The position numbers were made by a program, and so were the translations under genes. Positions 16,685-26,187 of a stretch of 64,000 nucleotides of DNA are shown one piece after another. Position 1 is the first letter of the stretch. Each line of letters starts with the position of its first letter. The stretch comes from PALSA-660 sp963726435 (lineage in GTDB: Bacteria > Actinomycetota > Coriobacteriia > Anaerosomatales > PALSA-660): positions 62,001 through 126,000 of the forward strand of contig CAVSCJ010000005.1 of the NCBI GenBank assembly GCA_963726435.1. The letters run 5' to 3'. The notes beneath the pieces are model-generated. The model saw only the letters and a program-made list of their open reading frames with translations. It searched no databases and was not told the origin of the DNA.

Positions 16685-17408
16685 CGTCGGCCTCTCCGGC
16701 CCACTCGTCATCGTCGTCATCCATGAGCGCGGTTTCCGCCTCTTCGACCTCCAGATCCAGGATCTGCGACTCGATGCCGGCCTTCTTCCACATCCGGTAC
16801 GCGACGTAGAGAGCCACAGCCGCGGCGATAGCGACAACGGCCCACACGCCCGAACGGCTGAGCCACGCGAGCGCGGCCTCCATGTTCGCGCCGAAGAAGT
16901 AGCCGATGATGCACAGCCCGGTGGAGTACACGACCGCGGAGATCACCGTGTAGATCTCGAAGGGAGCCGGCCGCATGCGGCTCACGCCCGCGAGCATGGG
17001 AGCGAAGTTCTTGAAGCCCGCGGTGAAACGAGCCAGGAAGACGGTCTTGGTGCCGTGGATCTCGAAGTAGTGCTCGGCATCTTCCAGGCCCTTGGTGAGG
17101 CGCGGGAATCTCGCTACAACGACCATCAGAAGTGGCCGTCCGCCGATCCGACCGATCAGGTAGGAGAGAGAGCTGCCGGCGGTCGTCCCGAGGACGGAGG
17201 CGACCCACACTCCGGCGATCCACAGTTGCGGGTCCCGGCTCGCGGCGGCGGCCACGACCATCACCACAGTCTCCCCGGGCATGAGACCCCCGACGATGAA
17301 GAGGTTCTCGAGGGCGCCACCGAGGAAAGTGGCGAGGTAGCCCCAGGGCCCCATCGCGAGCAGCAATGCGTCGAGCCAGACGATCCCGCTGATGGTTACG
17401 GGCGGCAC
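16668..17408 (-). CDS. DedA-family membrane protein
   Basis: This 246-residue DedA/VTT-superfamily protein is likely a lipid-carrier or phospholipid scramblase-type transporter in the inner membrane. It contains ENLFIVGGLMPGETVVMVV near residue 35 (the conserved E...PG.E), GSSLSYLIGRIGGR, and FLARFTAGFKNFAPMLAGVSRM with the family's basic arginine and re-entrant region, followed by two more helices. The tail is an acidic run (DDDDDEW...DDDEEI) not typical of the family. The GTG start at 17408 lies directly downstream of the unknown membrane protein gene; the end overlaps birA. Confidence 0.85.
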   Translation of the reverse strand: MPPVTISGIVWLDALLLAMGPWGYLATFLGGALENLFIVGGLMPGETVVMVVAAAASRDPQLWIAGVWVASVLGTTAGSSLSYLIGRIGGRPLLMVVVARFPRLTKGLEDAEHYFEIHGTKTVFLARFTAGFKNFAPMLAGVSRMRPAPFEIYTVISAVVYSTGLCIIGYFFGANMEAALAWLSRSGVWAVVAIAAAVALYVAYRMWKKAGIESQILDLEVEEAETALMDDDDDEWAGEADDDEEI

Positions 17409-17409
17409 C

Positions 17410-17979
17410 TTATCCGGCCGACGAGTCGGCCGGAGCCACCGGCGTGTCGGCAGGCGCCGGCGTCGCGACGCCCTCCCGGCGCAGCTTCGCCTGCCAAGTC
17501 CAGCGGTTCCACAGGCTGCGGCGCGGCCAGAGGACGACCCAGGCGATCGCAGTGACGGCAGTGCCGATCGCGAGCGGGATCAGCGTCAGGTACCAGGCCG
17601 TCGAACGCGTCATCGCCGTAGCGACGAACCCGCAGAGTGCCGGCCCCTGGGCGACCAGCACACCGACCGCCGTCGCGTTCGCGAACATCGCGTAGACCGC
17701 GCGCGGATGCCGGTCTTCGATCTTGGTCACCAGATACTCGCCGATGGTCCTGCGGACCATCCACTCGCGGATGAAGGGCGCGGCGGTGACGACGCTCACT
17801 GCGACGGCGACGAGCACTCCCGACAGCAGCGGCTCCTCGTGCGGAGGAGCGGGCACGATCTGCAGCACGAGCGCGGTCGCCCAGAAGAAGCCGAGCAACG
17901 CGAACAGCGCGGAACAGGCCTGCTTGGCCAAGCGCAGCGTCAGCTCGTATCCGTCATCGTCAGCGGGAATGCCCTTCAT
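17410..17979 (-). CDS. Unrecognised four-helix membrane protein
   Basis: This 189-residue protein has four clear hydrophobic helices (about 20-43, 52-72, 98-120, 132-155), arranged as two pairs separated by a basic loop (REWMVRRTIGEYLVTKIEDRH). It ends in an Ala/Pro-rich cytoplasmic tail after a basic segment. No family motif is recognised. The start overlaps the nadC stop by four bases (ATGA) and the stop is one base from dedA, so it is translated within the NAD-biotin minus-strand operon; a cofactor or lipid transport role would be speculation. Confidence 0.6.
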   Translation of the reverse strand: MKGIPADDDGYELTLRLAKQACSALFALLGFFWATALVLQIVPAPPHEEPLLSGVLVAVAVSVVTAAPFIREWMVRRTIGEYLVTKIEDRHPRAVYAMFANATAVGVLVAQGPALCGFVATAMTRSTAWYLTLIPLAIGTAVTAIAWVVLWPRRSLWNRWTWQAKLRREGVATPAPADTPVAPADSSAG

Positions 17980-18890
17980 CGCTCACACCCCTCGTCGAGT
18001 GCCAGGTCCAACGGCGGCGCCAGCGTCAACGCGCTCGCGCTCACCCGATCCACGCCCGTCGCGGCCACCGACGCGAGGCGCTCCAGCGTCATGCCTCCGG
18101 ACGCCTCGGTCAAGCAGACCCTCCCCGAGGGCGTGGCATCGCGAACCGCCGCGACCGCAGCCGCGAGCGTCGCATCGTCCATGTTGTCGAGCAACACCAT
18201 GTCGGCCCCGGACTCCGCGGCCTGAACGGCCTGCTCGACGCTCTCCACCTCGACCTCCACGGTGAGTGACGGCTGTGATTCGCGCGCTCGGGCGACCGCC
18301 GAGGCGATGCTCCCGCATGCCGCTATGTGATTGTCTTTGATGAGCACCATGTCGAAAAGACCCATCCGGTGGTTCGTCGCCCCGCCCACCGACACGGCGT
18401 ACTTGGACAGGGCCCGCAGACCGGGCACGGTCTTCCGTGTATCGGTCACCTGCACCGACGAGCCCGCCGCGGCTTGCCACTCCGCCGCGCGGGTCGCGAT
18501 GCCTGAGAGCACCATGACGAAGTCCAGCGCCGTGCGCTCGCCTGCCAGCACAACGCGCGCATCTCCCGTGACTTCCAGCACCGCGCGCCCGGGCTCGACG
18601 GCCGCCCCCTCGGCGACGAGCGGAAAGCACTCGGGCGCTTCGGCGTCTGCGGCCGCCGCCAGCATCTGCCAGACGCGCTGGGCGACCGGGAGGCCGCACA
18701 CCACGCCGGCGGAGCGCATCCGCACCACGCCGTGGAACCGGGCGGTGGCGGGCAGGAGAGAGCCGGTGACGTCAGCGTCGAGCAGCCCCGGAGAGACGCT
18801 CCTCAGCGCCGAGGGGTCCACGCCCAGGTCCTCCGCCAGAGCGGCGGCAACAACGGCGTCAGCGTCGGGAAGGCCGAAGGCGGCTCTCAC
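17976..18890 (-). CDS. nadC: Nicotinate-nucleotide pyrophosphorylase (carboxylating)
   Basis: NadC converts quinolinate and PRPP to nicotinate mononucleotide. The 304-residue protein shows the N-terminal ALAEDLGVDPSALRSV, the signature RTALDFVMVLSGIATRAAEW, TDTRKTVPGLRALSKYAV, GGATNHRMGLFDMVLIKDNHI and VEVEVESVEQA with MVLLDNM, all quinolinate phosphoribosyltransferase hallmarks. GTG 18890 overlaps the nadB stop as GTGA; a longer open frame upstream lies inside nadB. It is last of the nadA-nadB-nadC set. Confidence 0.95.
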   Translation of the reverse strand: MRAAFGLPDADAVVAAALAEDLGVDPSALRSVSPGLLDADVTGSLLPATARFHGVVRMRSAGVVCGLPVAQRVWQMLAAAADAEAPECFPLVAEGAAVEPGRAVLEVTGDARVVLAGERTALDFVMVLSGIATRAAEWQAAAGSSVQVTDTRKTVPGLRALSKYAVSVGGATNHRMGLFDMVLIKDNHIAACGSIASAVARARESQPSLTVEVEVESVEQAVQAAESGADMVLLDNMDDATLAAAVAAVRDATPSGRVCLTEASGGMTLERLASVAATGVDRVSASALTLAPPLDLALDEGCER

Positions 18891-20612
18891 GACTGGCCCT
18901 CGCACGCCTCGGGAGGGAGCGCGCGCACGGGGTCGAGCCTCGGCTTCACGCCGCGCCTCCACACCGTGTGCACCCGCCAGTGTTCGTCGTCACGCTCGGG
19001 AAGTCGTCTCGCCAGTGGGCGCCGCGGCTCTCGGTGCGATAGCGGGCGGCATGCGCCGTGAGCGTCGCCAGCGTGACCATGTTCTGCACCTCGAGGTCGC
19101 CGGGGCTCTCCGGGACCGAGTCGAGCACCGAGCACAGACCGTCCAGCGTTGCGCCCGCACGGGCAAGCCCGTCCTCGGTGCGGTTGACACTCACCCAGGC
19201 GCTCATCAGTGCCTGCACCGCCGCGCGCGTCCGAGTGAGGTCGCCCGACTCGTCCTGGCGTTCCGCGCCCGTGGAGAGCCGCAGGTCGCGGCAGCTGCAG
19301 CTCGGGCGCAGCGCGCGCACGATCCGGCGGGACAGAACGAGACCCTCCAAGAGCGAGTTGGACGCAAGGCGATTCGCGCCGTGCAGGCCCGAACAGGCGC
19401 ACTCGCCCGACGCGAAGAGTCCGGGAACGCTGGTCCGCCCGTCGATGTCGACGCGGATGCCGCCGATCGAGTAGTGGGCCGCGGGAGCCACAGGGATGAG
19501 GTCGCGCGACAGGTCGTATCCGGATTCCAGACATGTCTCGAAGATCATGGGGAAGCGGGCGCGCAACACAGGTTCGCCGAGGTGGCGGGCATCGAGCCAG
19601 ACGTTCGGCCTGCCGCAGCGCTCCATCACCTTGAGGATCTCCCGGCTGACGATGTCGCGCGGCGCGAGTTCCGCGAGCGGATGGACGCCGAGCATGAAGC
19701 GGCGTTCGTCGCAGTCGAGAAGGTACGCCCCCTCGCCCCGCAGCGCCTCGGTGATCAGGAACTTCGGATTCGCCTCGGAGTCGAAGGCGGTGGGGTGGAA
19801 CTGCACGAACTCGAGATCGGCGAGCTCGGCGCCCGCGCGCCACGCGGCCGCGACGCCATCGCCCGGTCGCGACCGCGGGATTCGTGGTTATGCGGTAGAG
19901 CTGCCCGGCGCCCCCGGTGGCGAGGACCACAGCCTCCGCCCAGCATACCCGCAGCCCGGGACCCGCAGGGTCCCACACGAGCGCTCCCACGCACCGCTCG
20001 CCCTCGGTCAGGAGGTCGACCAGGAAGTGCTCCTCGTGCAGCGTCACGCCCTCGGCGTTGCGCACCCTCCCCGAGAGCGTGTTCTGGATCTCGGCTCCGG
20101 TAGCGTCGCCGGAGTGCAACACGCGCGGCAAGCGAGTGGCCGCCCTCGCGGTGGAGATCCATGGCGCCCGACGCGGCGTGGTCGAAGGCGACACCCATCG
20201 CGACCAGATCGCGCAACGCCGGCCCTGCCTCGGCCACGATGGCGAGCACTACATCCTCGTCGCACAGGCCAGCGCCGACAACGAGCGTGTCGGCCAGGTG
20301 GAGGTCCACCGAATCTGCCTCGCCCACGGCGCCTGCGATGCCGCCCTGCGCGTACCAGGTGTTGGTCTCGGCGACCTTTCCCTTGGTGACCAAGACCACG
20401 CCCCACCCCGAGGCGGCCGCGCCCAGCGCGGCCGTGAGGCCGGCGATGCCGCTGCCTATGACGAGCACGTCGGAAGTGGACTGCGGCAGACCATCGGTGT
20501 CGAAGTCCGCCAAGTAGCGCCGCCCGAGCGCCTCGGGGAGGCGCTTGTGCGCGGCCGGCGCGCGGCCGGTCGCAGGTGCGGCCTCTGCTGAGACGGCCCC
20601 GTGCACCGTCAT
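18887..20612 (-). CDS. nadB: L-aspartate oxidase (three frameshifts)
   Basis: NadB oxidises aspartate to iminoaspartate using FAD; NadA then makes quinolinate. The start at 20612 overlaps the nadA stop. Pieces in order: SDVLVIGSGIAGLTAALGAA (FAD dinucleotide fold), TNTWYAQGGIAGAV, a break near 20130, then LATGGAGQLYRITTNP, a break near 19858, then VQFHPTAFDSEANPKFLITEALRGEGAYL, GIRVDIDGRTSVPGLFASGECACSGLHGANRLASNSL, ESRGAHWRDDFP, and a break near 18997 where a missing c fits, continuing ERDDEHWRVH to the stop shared with nadC. Restored length is about 575 residues. An oxygen- or fumarate-linked electron acceptor cannot be inferred. Confidence 0.93.
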
Positions 20613-21524
20613 CCGATCGCGACCATACGCTCGACCGAGGCCAGCGCGGCCGCTGCCACATCGACCGGGATCTCGATGCGAGGTTCGAGCGTCTCCAGCG
20701 ACGTGAGGACCTTCGGCAAGCGTCGTCTTCTTCATGTTCGGGCACACCGCGCACGGATCCACGGTGTAGAAGGTCTTGCCGGGCGCCGCCTTCTCGAGCC
20801 CGTGGCGCAGCCCCTCCTCGGTCACGACTATGAACTCCGTGGCCGGGGATTCGGCGGCGTGGCGGAGCATGCCGCTCGTGGAGAGCACTGCGTCGGCAAG
20901 CTCGAGAACCTCGGGACGGCACTCGGGGTGGGCCATGACCTCAGCCCGGGGATGAGCCTCGATCGCGTCGAGCAGATGCTGCGGCGTGATGCGCTGGTGC
21001 GTCGGGCAGAAGCCCTTCCACGGGATGACCTCGACCTCGGGCACCTGCTTCGCGATCCAATCGGCCAGGTTGCAGTCGGGACCGAACAGGACGCGGTCGG
21101 CGTGCAGCGAACGAACGACCTGCACGGCGTTGGCCGACGTGCAGCAGACGTCGGAGAGCGCTTTGACCTCCGCCGTCGAGTTCACGTACATGACTACAGG
21201 GACTGCCGGGTACTCCGCCTTCCAGGCGGCGAGCTTCTCGGCGGAGATCATCTCCGCCATCGGACACCCGGCTCTCGGCTCGGGCAGAAGCACCGTCTTG
21301 TCGGGCGCCAGCAGCTTGGCGGTCTCGGCCATGAAGTCGACGCCGCAGAAGACGATGACCTCGGCCTCGGTCGCCGCGGCCGTGCGCGACAGGCCGAGCG
21401 AGTCACCGACGAAGTCCGCGACGTCCTGGACCTCGGCGCGCTGATAGTTGTGCGCGAGGATGACCGCGTGGCGCCGGACCGCTAGATCGCGGATGGCGGA
21501 GGCGAGTTCCGGCTGGTCGCTCAC
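20609..21524 (-). CDS. nadA: Quinolinate synthase A (one frameshift)
   Basis: NadA condenses iminoaspartate with dihydroxyacetone phosphate using a [4Fe-4S] cluster. The protein begins VSDQPELASAIRDLAVRRHA and has AHNYQRAEVQDVADFVGDSL, FCGVDFMAETAKLL, GCPMAEM (Cys87), YVNSTAEVKALSDVCCTSAN, HPECRPEVLELAD and DPCAVCPNMKKTTL. Cys87 and the last two cysteine motifs carry the cluster ligands. A frameshift near 20718 is followed by KVLTSLETLEPRIEIPVDVA to a stop overlapping the nadB start. GTG 21524 has GGGAG before it. About 305 residues. It follows panC by 22 bp. Confidence 0.95.
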
Positions 21525-21546
21525 GGTGCTCCCGTCGACTCGATTG

Positions 21547-22422
21547 TCAGGCGCCGGCGGGTGCGGGGACGCCACCCGGGGAGGACACCGCCACATTATC
21601 TATCAGGCGCGCGGTTCCCACACGCGCCGCCACGAGGGCGCGCGCTTCCCCTGCAACGACGCTCAGGGGTTCGAGAGTCCGGGCGTTCACGACATCCGCG
21701 TACTCGAGCGTCACTTCCGGCTCCGCCGAGATCGTCGCGGCCAGCGAGGCCCTCATGGCCTCTGCGTCGGTCTCCCCGGCCGCCGCGGCGTCCCGCGCAC
21801 GCATGAGCGCGCGCGAGAGCACGAGCGCGTGGGCGCGCTGTTCGCGAGTGAGGTAGCGGTTGCGGCTCGAGAGAGCGAGTCCGTCCGGCTCGCGAACGAT
21901 CGGACAACCCACGATGCGGGCGCTGATGTCGAGGTCCCGCACGACACGCTCGATCACCCGCAACTGCTGGAAGTCCTTCTCGCCGAAGAACGCGACGTCG
22001 GGCCCTACGATGTCGAGCAGCTTGGTCACGACGGTGGCGACGCCGATGAAGTGCCCGGGACGTGAGGCGCCACACAACACCTCGCCTATCGGGCCTGGAT
22101 CGACTCGCGTGGTGGCGCCCGGAGGATACATCACCCCGACGGTGGGCGCGAACAGCACGTCGACGCCCGCCTCCTCGAGCAGTTCCGCGTCCGCCTCGAT
22201 GTCGCGCGGATACGACTCGAAGTCCTCGCCCGCGCCGAACTGGGTCGGGTTGACGAACACGGAGACGACCGTGAGGTCGCAGCGCGCCCTGGAGGCCCCG
22301 ACGAGAGAGAGGTGCCCGGCATGCAGCGCACCCATGGTCGGCACGAGTCCGACGGTGCGGCCTTCGAGCCGCGGGCGGCGCAGGACGCTGTGGACCTCCT
22401 CTATCGAGTTGAGACGCTCCAC
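21547..22422 (-). CDS. panC: Pantothenate synthetase
   Basis: PanC ligates pantoate and beta-alanine with ATP. The 291-residue protein carries VGLVPTMGALHAGHLSLV (PTMGxLHxGH), VVSVFVNPTQFGAGEDFESYPR, FAPTVGVMYPPGATTRV, RPGHFIGVATVVTKL, VAFFGEKDFQQLRVIERVV and LALSSRNRYL (with the KMSKS-like SSRN). It lies five bases downstream of panB and upstream of nadA, so pantothenate and NAD synthesis genes share a transcript. The aspartate decarboxylase panD is not in the window. Confidence 0.96.
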   Translation of the reverse strand: MERLNSIEEVHSVLRRPRLEGRTVGLVPTMGALHAGHLSLVGASRARCDLTVVSVFVNPTQFGAGEDFESYPRDIEADAELLEEAGVDVLFAPTVGVMYPPGATTRVDPGPIGEVLCGASRPGHFIGVATVVTKLLDIVGPDVAFFGEKDFQQLRVIERVVRDLDISARIVGCPIVREPDGLALSSRNRYLTREQRAHALVLSRALMRARDAAAAGETDAEAMRASLAATISAEPEVTLEYADVVNARTLEPLSVVAGEARALVAARVGTARLIDNVAVSSPGGVPAPAGA

Positions 22423-22427
22423 GCCGC

Positions 22428-23324
22428 CTACCTTCCGGAGATCCGGCGCACGCGGCCTTCGCGACGCGCCCGGACCTCGCCGAGTGCCGCCGCGTCCATG
22501 TGCGTCGTCTGCCCTTCACCGGGGAAGGTACCCATGCGCACGTCGGCGGCGTAGGCCGCCACGGCTTCGCGGGCCGCGTCACCGAGCTCTGCGTAGCGCT
22601 TGGCATGGCGCGGCGTGAAGTCTCCGCCCAGGCCGAGCAGGTCGTGGAAGACCTGCACCTCTCCATCGCATCCCGCGCCAGCGCCTATCCCTATGGTCGG
22701 GATGTCGAGATCGGCCGAGGCGATGGCGGCGATCTCGGCCGGGATGCACTCGAGCACGACAGCGAACGCTCCCGCGTCCTGCAGCGCCCGACAGTCGTCG
22801 AGCAGGCGCTCCGCCGTGGGCGCGTCCTTGGCCTGCACGCGGTAGCCTCCCAGCTGGTGGACCGATTGTGGCGTGAGACCGACGTGCCCCATGACGGGGA
22901 TCCCCGCGGCCGTCAGCCGCGAGACCGTCTCAGCGACGACGGCGCCTCCCTCGAGCTTGACGGCGCCGGAGCCGCCCTCAGACATCAGCCTGCCTGCGTT
23001 GCGAAGTGCGTCGTCCACGGAGGCCTGATAGCTCATGAAGGGCATATCCGCGATGACGAGCGCCCGGCGCGTCACGCGAGTGACGGCGGAGGTCGCCCGG
23101 ACCATGTCCTCCATCGTCACCGGGATGGTCGAGTCGAAGCCCAGGACGGTCATGCCGAGTGAGTCGCCCACCAGGATCGCGTCCACGCCGGCGGCCTCGG
23201 CGATCCGGGCGGAAGAGGCATCGTAGGCGGTGATCATCACGATGCGCTGCGAAGCCGCTTTGCGCGCGCGCAGGGTCGTCGTGGTGACGGGCCGATCGCC
23301 CTCGGCGGGGGTACGGACGCCCAT
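22428..23324 (-). CDS. panB: 3-methyl-2-oxobutanoate hydroxymethyltransferase
   Basis: PanB makes ketopantoate from ketoisovalerate and methylene-tetrahydrofolate. The 298-residue protein shows ITAYDASSARIAEAAGVDAILVGDSLGM, VRATSAVTRVTRRALVIADMPFMSYQ (with Mg-binding D), VKLEGG, IPVMGHVGLTPQSVHQLGGYRVQ, VLECIPAEIAAIAS and TIGIGAGAGCDGEVQVFHDLLG. ATG 23324 follows AAAGGAGG. It is the first gene of the panB-panC-nadABC run; a TATACT box 90 bp upstream could be its -10. Confidence 0.96.
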   Translation of the reverse strand: MGVRTPAEGDRPVTTTTLRARKAASQRIVMITAYDASSARIAEAAGVDAILVGDSLGMTVLGFDSTIPVTMEDMVRATSAVTRVTRRALVIADMPFMSYQASVDDALRNAGRLMSEGGSGAVKLEGGAVVAETVSRLTAAGIPVMGHVGLTPQSVHQLGGYRVQAKDAPTAERLLDDCRALQDAGAFAVVLECIPAEIAAIASADLDIPTIGIGAGAGCDGEVQVFHDLLGLGGDFTPRHAKRYAELGDAAREAVAAYAADVRMGTFPGEGQTTHMDAAALGEVRARREGRVRRISGR

Positions 23325-23413
23325 GGCGTCCTCCTTTCCGATCACACCGTCCCAGCCCCGTGATCCGGGGTCCAGGCGGTCCCATCGAAGCGTCCCGCTC
23401 GATGCGGGGCGCC

Positions 23414-23419
23414 AGTATA
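23414..23419 (-). promoter_or_regulatory. Possible -10 box for the panB-panC-nadABC operon
   Basis: The minus strand reads TGATATACT here, about 90 bp before the panB start and just downstream of the hairpin ending the previous gene. TATACT is a good -10, but no convincing -35 is visible at 16-18 bp spacing. The leader would be about 80 nt, without recognised riboswitch features. Confidence 0.35.
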
Positions 23420-23450
23420 TCACCAGCGAGTGGCGTCTCCTTCAGGCAGC

Positions 23451-23475
23451 GAGGCCCCGGCAGCGCCGGGGCCTC
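23451..23475 (-). terminator. GC-rich hairpin after the zinc-ribbon protein gene
   Basis: gaggccccgg (23451-23460) and ccggggcctc (23466-23475) form a perfect 10-bp stem with a 5-nt loop, 28 bp after the stop of the minus-strand gene at 23504. There is no U tract on the minus strand, so intrinsic termination would be atypical, but location and stability suit a transcript end. Confidence 0.5.
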
Positions 23476-23503
23476 GAGGATCGATCGCCCGCCCGCGCCG
23501 CAA

Positions 23504-24073
23504 CTACTGGAAGAGCTGCACCAGCCACTTGCCGTCCTTGTAGACGACGCTCATCTGGTCGGTGCGTTGGGTGTACGTACCCTTGACCGGGTCCGTCAGC
23601 CATTGCGCGGACACCTGGACGACGACGGTGTTGGCATCTCCCGCGACCGGTGTCGCCTTCACGATCGTGAGATCCGTCAGGTTCGGCTTGCCGCCGGACG
23701 CCACCTTGGCGTCGGCGACCTGCTTCTCGAACGTCGCGACGTCGGTCGCGGTCATCGAGCCGTGGGCCGCATTCTCGAGCATCCCCGCACCGTCGTAGGC
23801 AGCGTAGGCCTCGAGCATGCGGGTCGCTGCCGCCTCAGGTCCGGAGAACGCGCCCTTCGGCCACAGGAGGTAGACTCCCGCGGCGACGATGGCGACGAAG
23901 ACGACAGCGGCGACGACCGGCACCAGCCATGCCGGGCGTCCAGACCCGCCAGCGGTCCTGGCGGGTGCCGATACCGGAGGTTCCGTGGCGCTCGACTCTG
24001 TCATGGGCTCTCCGCATTCGGGACACGTTGCGGCCCCGTCGGCCACGGGCGCGCCGCACCTATCGCACATCAT
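23504..24073 (-). CDS. Zinc-ribbon membrane-anchored protein of unknown function
   Basis: This 189-residue protein starts MMCDRCGAPVADGAATCPECG, a CxxC-x12-CxxC zinc ribbon. A Ser/Pro/Ala linker, one membrane helix (about 49-70), and an extracytoplasmic domain of about 110 residues follow. That domain has the strand pattern of NTF2/DUF4878-like lipoproteins (AATRMLEAYAAYDGAGML; VVVQVSAQWLTDPVKGTY; QMSVVYKDGKWLVQLF). The role is unknown; such proteins are common in high-GC Gram-positives. It has its own probable -10 (TATACT on the minus strand at 24122-24127). Confidence 0.6.
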   Translation of the reverse strand: MMCDRCGAPVADGAATCPECGEPMTESSATEPPVSAPARTAGGSGRPAWLVPVVAAVVFVAIVAAGVYLLWPKGAFSGPEAAATRMLEAYAAYDGAGMLENAAHGSMTATDVATFEKQVADAKVASGGKPNLTDLTIVKATPVAGDANTVVVQVSAQWLTDPVKGTYTQRTDQMSVVYKDGKWLVQLFQ

Positions 24074-24150
24074 GCCGTGGCTCTCCTGCCCTGTCGAGAA
24101 CCGGGGAAGAACGCAGACGGGAGTATATCATCGCCGGGCGCGCTCCAAGC

Positions 24151-24657
24151 CTACGACGAGCGGTCGCCCAGGGGCGAGAGACGGCCCAAGACGCCCGTGA
24201 CCCGACCTTCGACCGCGAGGTCCGCCTCGACCGCCGAGCCGTCGGGAAGCCTGACGTCCGGCGCTATCTCGAGCAGAGGCGTGACCACGAAGTCGCGCTC
24301 GAGCATCCGCGCGTGCGGGACCGTCAATTCGGGCGTGTCGATGGCCGCATCGCCGAAGAGCAGGAGGTCGAGGTCGATCGAGCGCGGACCGAATCGCACC
24401 GCCGGCTCGCGGCCCATGGCCCTCTCGATGCCCTTGCACGCCCGCAGCAGCGAGAGCGCTCCCAGCTCGCTGGCGATCTCCACGACCGCGTTGGCGTACC
24501 TGGGCTGCGCCAGGCCGCCCCAGGCCTCGCTCTCGTAGACGCGAGAGGTGGCGACGACGGTCACGCCCGGCAGGGCGCCCAACTCGCGCACCGCGGCGGC
24601 CAGGTTCGTCATCCTGTCTCCGAGGTTCGAGCCGAGCGCGACGTATGCGCGCGTCAC
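24151..24657 (-). CDS. folK: 6-hydroxymethyl-7,8-dihydropterin pyrophosphokinase
   Basis: FolK transfers pyrophosphate from ATP to hydroxymethyldihydropterin for folate synthesis. The 168-residue protein has YVALGSNLGDRMTNL at the start, SRVYESEAWGGLAQPRYANAVVEI, and the signature GPRSIDLDLLLFGD with metal-binding aspartates, followed by VPHARMLERDFVVTPLLEIAP. It is last in the folate operon, five bases after the unknown gene. No folB (dihydroneopterin aldolase) is seen between folP and folK, where it often lies. Confidence 0.95.
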   Translation of the reverse strand: MTRAYVALGSNLGDRMTNLAAAVRELGALPGVTVVATSRVYESEAWGGLAQPRYANAVVEIASELGALSLLRACKGIERAMGREPAVRFGPRSIDLDLLLFGDAAIDTPELTVPHARMLERDFVVTPLLEIAPDVRLPDGSAVEADLAVEGRVTGVLGRLSPLGDRSS

Positions 24658-24661
24658 GGCG

Positions 24662-25345
24662 TCACCCGCGCTGGCTGAGGGCGATCGCGACGGCGATCGC
24701 TATCCAGACGAGCAGGACGACGATGACGGCTCCGGCGCGGGACCCGCGACCGCTCGCGAGCTGCTCCATCCTCTGGTTGTCGGACAGCGCTGGATCGCCG
24801 GCGCGGACGGGCTTGGATGTGTCGGGCCCGAAACCGAATTCGCTCTGCGCCTCGGCCTCCTTGGCGGCGACGCGCGAGGGCGCGTCCGTCCCCCACGCGT
24901 ACTTGACGCCGTCGGGCGGCATGTCCGTGAGGAGCTCTCGAGTGCGGGCGACCTGCGAAGCAGGCACCTTGAGCATGAACGGGCGCCCTGCGCCCTGCGG
25001 CGGAGTGAACCCGACCGCCTCGCCGGGCTCGAACGGGTCCCAGCCGACGGCGACGCCCTCCGATCCCAGGGCCTGTGCGATGTCCTGAAGGGCCAGTTGC
25101 CCGCCGGGGCGGCTCTGCATGGCCACAACCTCCCAGGCCTCGTCGATCGGGGCCATCGCAGTGGTGGATGGCTCCTTGGCCCCGGCGACCATGGCCTCGG
25201 CGCTGCGAAGCGCCTCAAGATCGTCGATGTCTTCCGGCGTCTCGCCCATCGCCTTCAGCGCCCGCATCATTCCTGCAACACCCCCCGACGCGAGCCCCTT
25301 CATCGGCGCGGGTACCTGGGACCCCGAACCCTCTTCGTCCGTCAT
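24662..25345 (-). CDS. Unrecognised protein with C-terminal membrane anchor in the folate operon
   Basis: This 227-residue protein is mostly soluble with a single C-terminal membrane helix (about 203-223, GAVIVVLLVWIAIAVAIAL) and a two- or three-residue tail, a tail-anchored layout. The middle (ALQDIAQALGSEGVAVGWDPF; RPFMLKVPASQVARTRELL) resembles a ferredoxin-like sensory domain of the kind annotated as DUF2007-type signal-transducing subunits, but this is tentative. The start overlaps the folP stop as ATGA, and folK follows five bases after its stop, so it is co-expressed with folate synthesis. Direct function unknown. Confidence 0.5.
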   Translation of the reverse strand: MTDEEGSGSQVPAPMKGLASGGVAGMMRALKAMGETPEDIDDLEALRSAEAMVAGAKEPSTTAMAPIDEAWEVVAMQSRPGGQLALQDIAQALGSEGVAVGWDPFEPGEAVGFTPPQGAGRPFMLKVPASQVARTRELLTDMPPDGVKYAWGTDAPSRVAAKEAEAQSEFGFGPDTSKPVRAGDPALSDNQRMEQLASGRGSRAGAVIVVLLVWIAIAVAIALSQRG

Positions 25346-26187
25346 CGCTCCCCCGTTCCCTCCCGGATCGCGAGCGCAACGGCGAGCGCTGCCACCGTAT
25401 CGGCAACGTCGTGCACCCGGACCGCTGACGCACCGCCAGCCACGGCCTCGAGCGCCGCGGCCAGAGAACCGGCCAGCCGCTCGCGCGGCTCGGACACACC
25501 AGTGATCTCCCCTACGAACCGCTTGCGGGACACGCCGACGAGCACCGGGTACCCCAGGTCGACTATCTCGTCCAGCCGCCGCAGAAGCTCGAGGTTGTGC
25601 GCGGTGGTCTTGCCGAAGCCGATCCCCGGGTCCACGACGATGCGTTCGCGCGCGACGCCCGCCGACTCCAACCGCGAGGCCCGCGCCTTGAGGCACTCCG
25701 CGACCTCGGCGACCACGTCGCCGTAGCGCGGTTCGTCCTGCATCGTGCCGGGGTCGCCCTGCATGTGCATGACGACCAGCCCGGCGTCGCAGGACGCGGC
25801 GAGCGCGACCATCGCGGGATCGGAGAAGCCGGAGACGTCGTTGATGACCGAGACACCGGCGGCGACACACGCGGACGCCACTTCCGCGTGGCGTGTGTCG
25901 ATCGAGACGATGGCGCCGGACGACGCCAGAGCAGCCACGACAGGAAGGACGCGCGCCAGCTCCTCGTTCGGCGTCACTCCTCGCGCCCCCGGGCGGGTGG
26001 ACTCGCCGCCGACGTCGATCAGATCGGCGCCGGAAGCCAGCATCGACCGGCCCGACGCGACCGCGGCGCGCGGGTCGTAGTTCACCCCGCCGTCGGAGAA
26101 CGAGTCGGGGGTGACGTTGACGATGCCCATCACGAGCGGGCGGGCGAGCGAGATCTCGTGCGGGCCGCAGAGCCAGACGCGCTGCAC
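25342..26187 (-). CDS. folP: Dihydropteroate synthase
   Basis: FolP condenses dihydropterin pyrophosphate with p-aminobenzoate. The 281-residue protein shows VMGIVNVTPDSFSDGG, GADLIDVGGESTRPGA, VVAALASSGAIVSIDTRHAEVA, SVINDVSGFSDPAM, VVMHMQGDPGTMQ, RIVVDPGIGFGKTTAHNLELL and VLVGVSRKRFVGEI, the full set of pterin- and sulfonamide-site motifs. GTG 26187 touches the folE stop. The stop overlaps the next gene. Confidence 0.96.
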   Translation of the reverse strand: MQRVWLCGPHEISLARPLVMGIVNVTPDSFSDGGVNYDPRAAVASGRSMLASGADLIDVGGESTRPGARGVTPNEELARVLPVVAALASSGAIVSIDTRHAEVASACVAAGVSVINDVSGFSDPAMVALAASCDAGLVVMHMQGDPGTMQDEPRYGDVVAEVAECLKARASRLESAGVARERIVVDPGIGFGKTTAHNLELLRRLDEIVDLGYPVLVGVSRKRFVGEITGVSEPRERLAGSLAAALEAVAGGASAVRVHDVADTVAALAVALAIREGTGER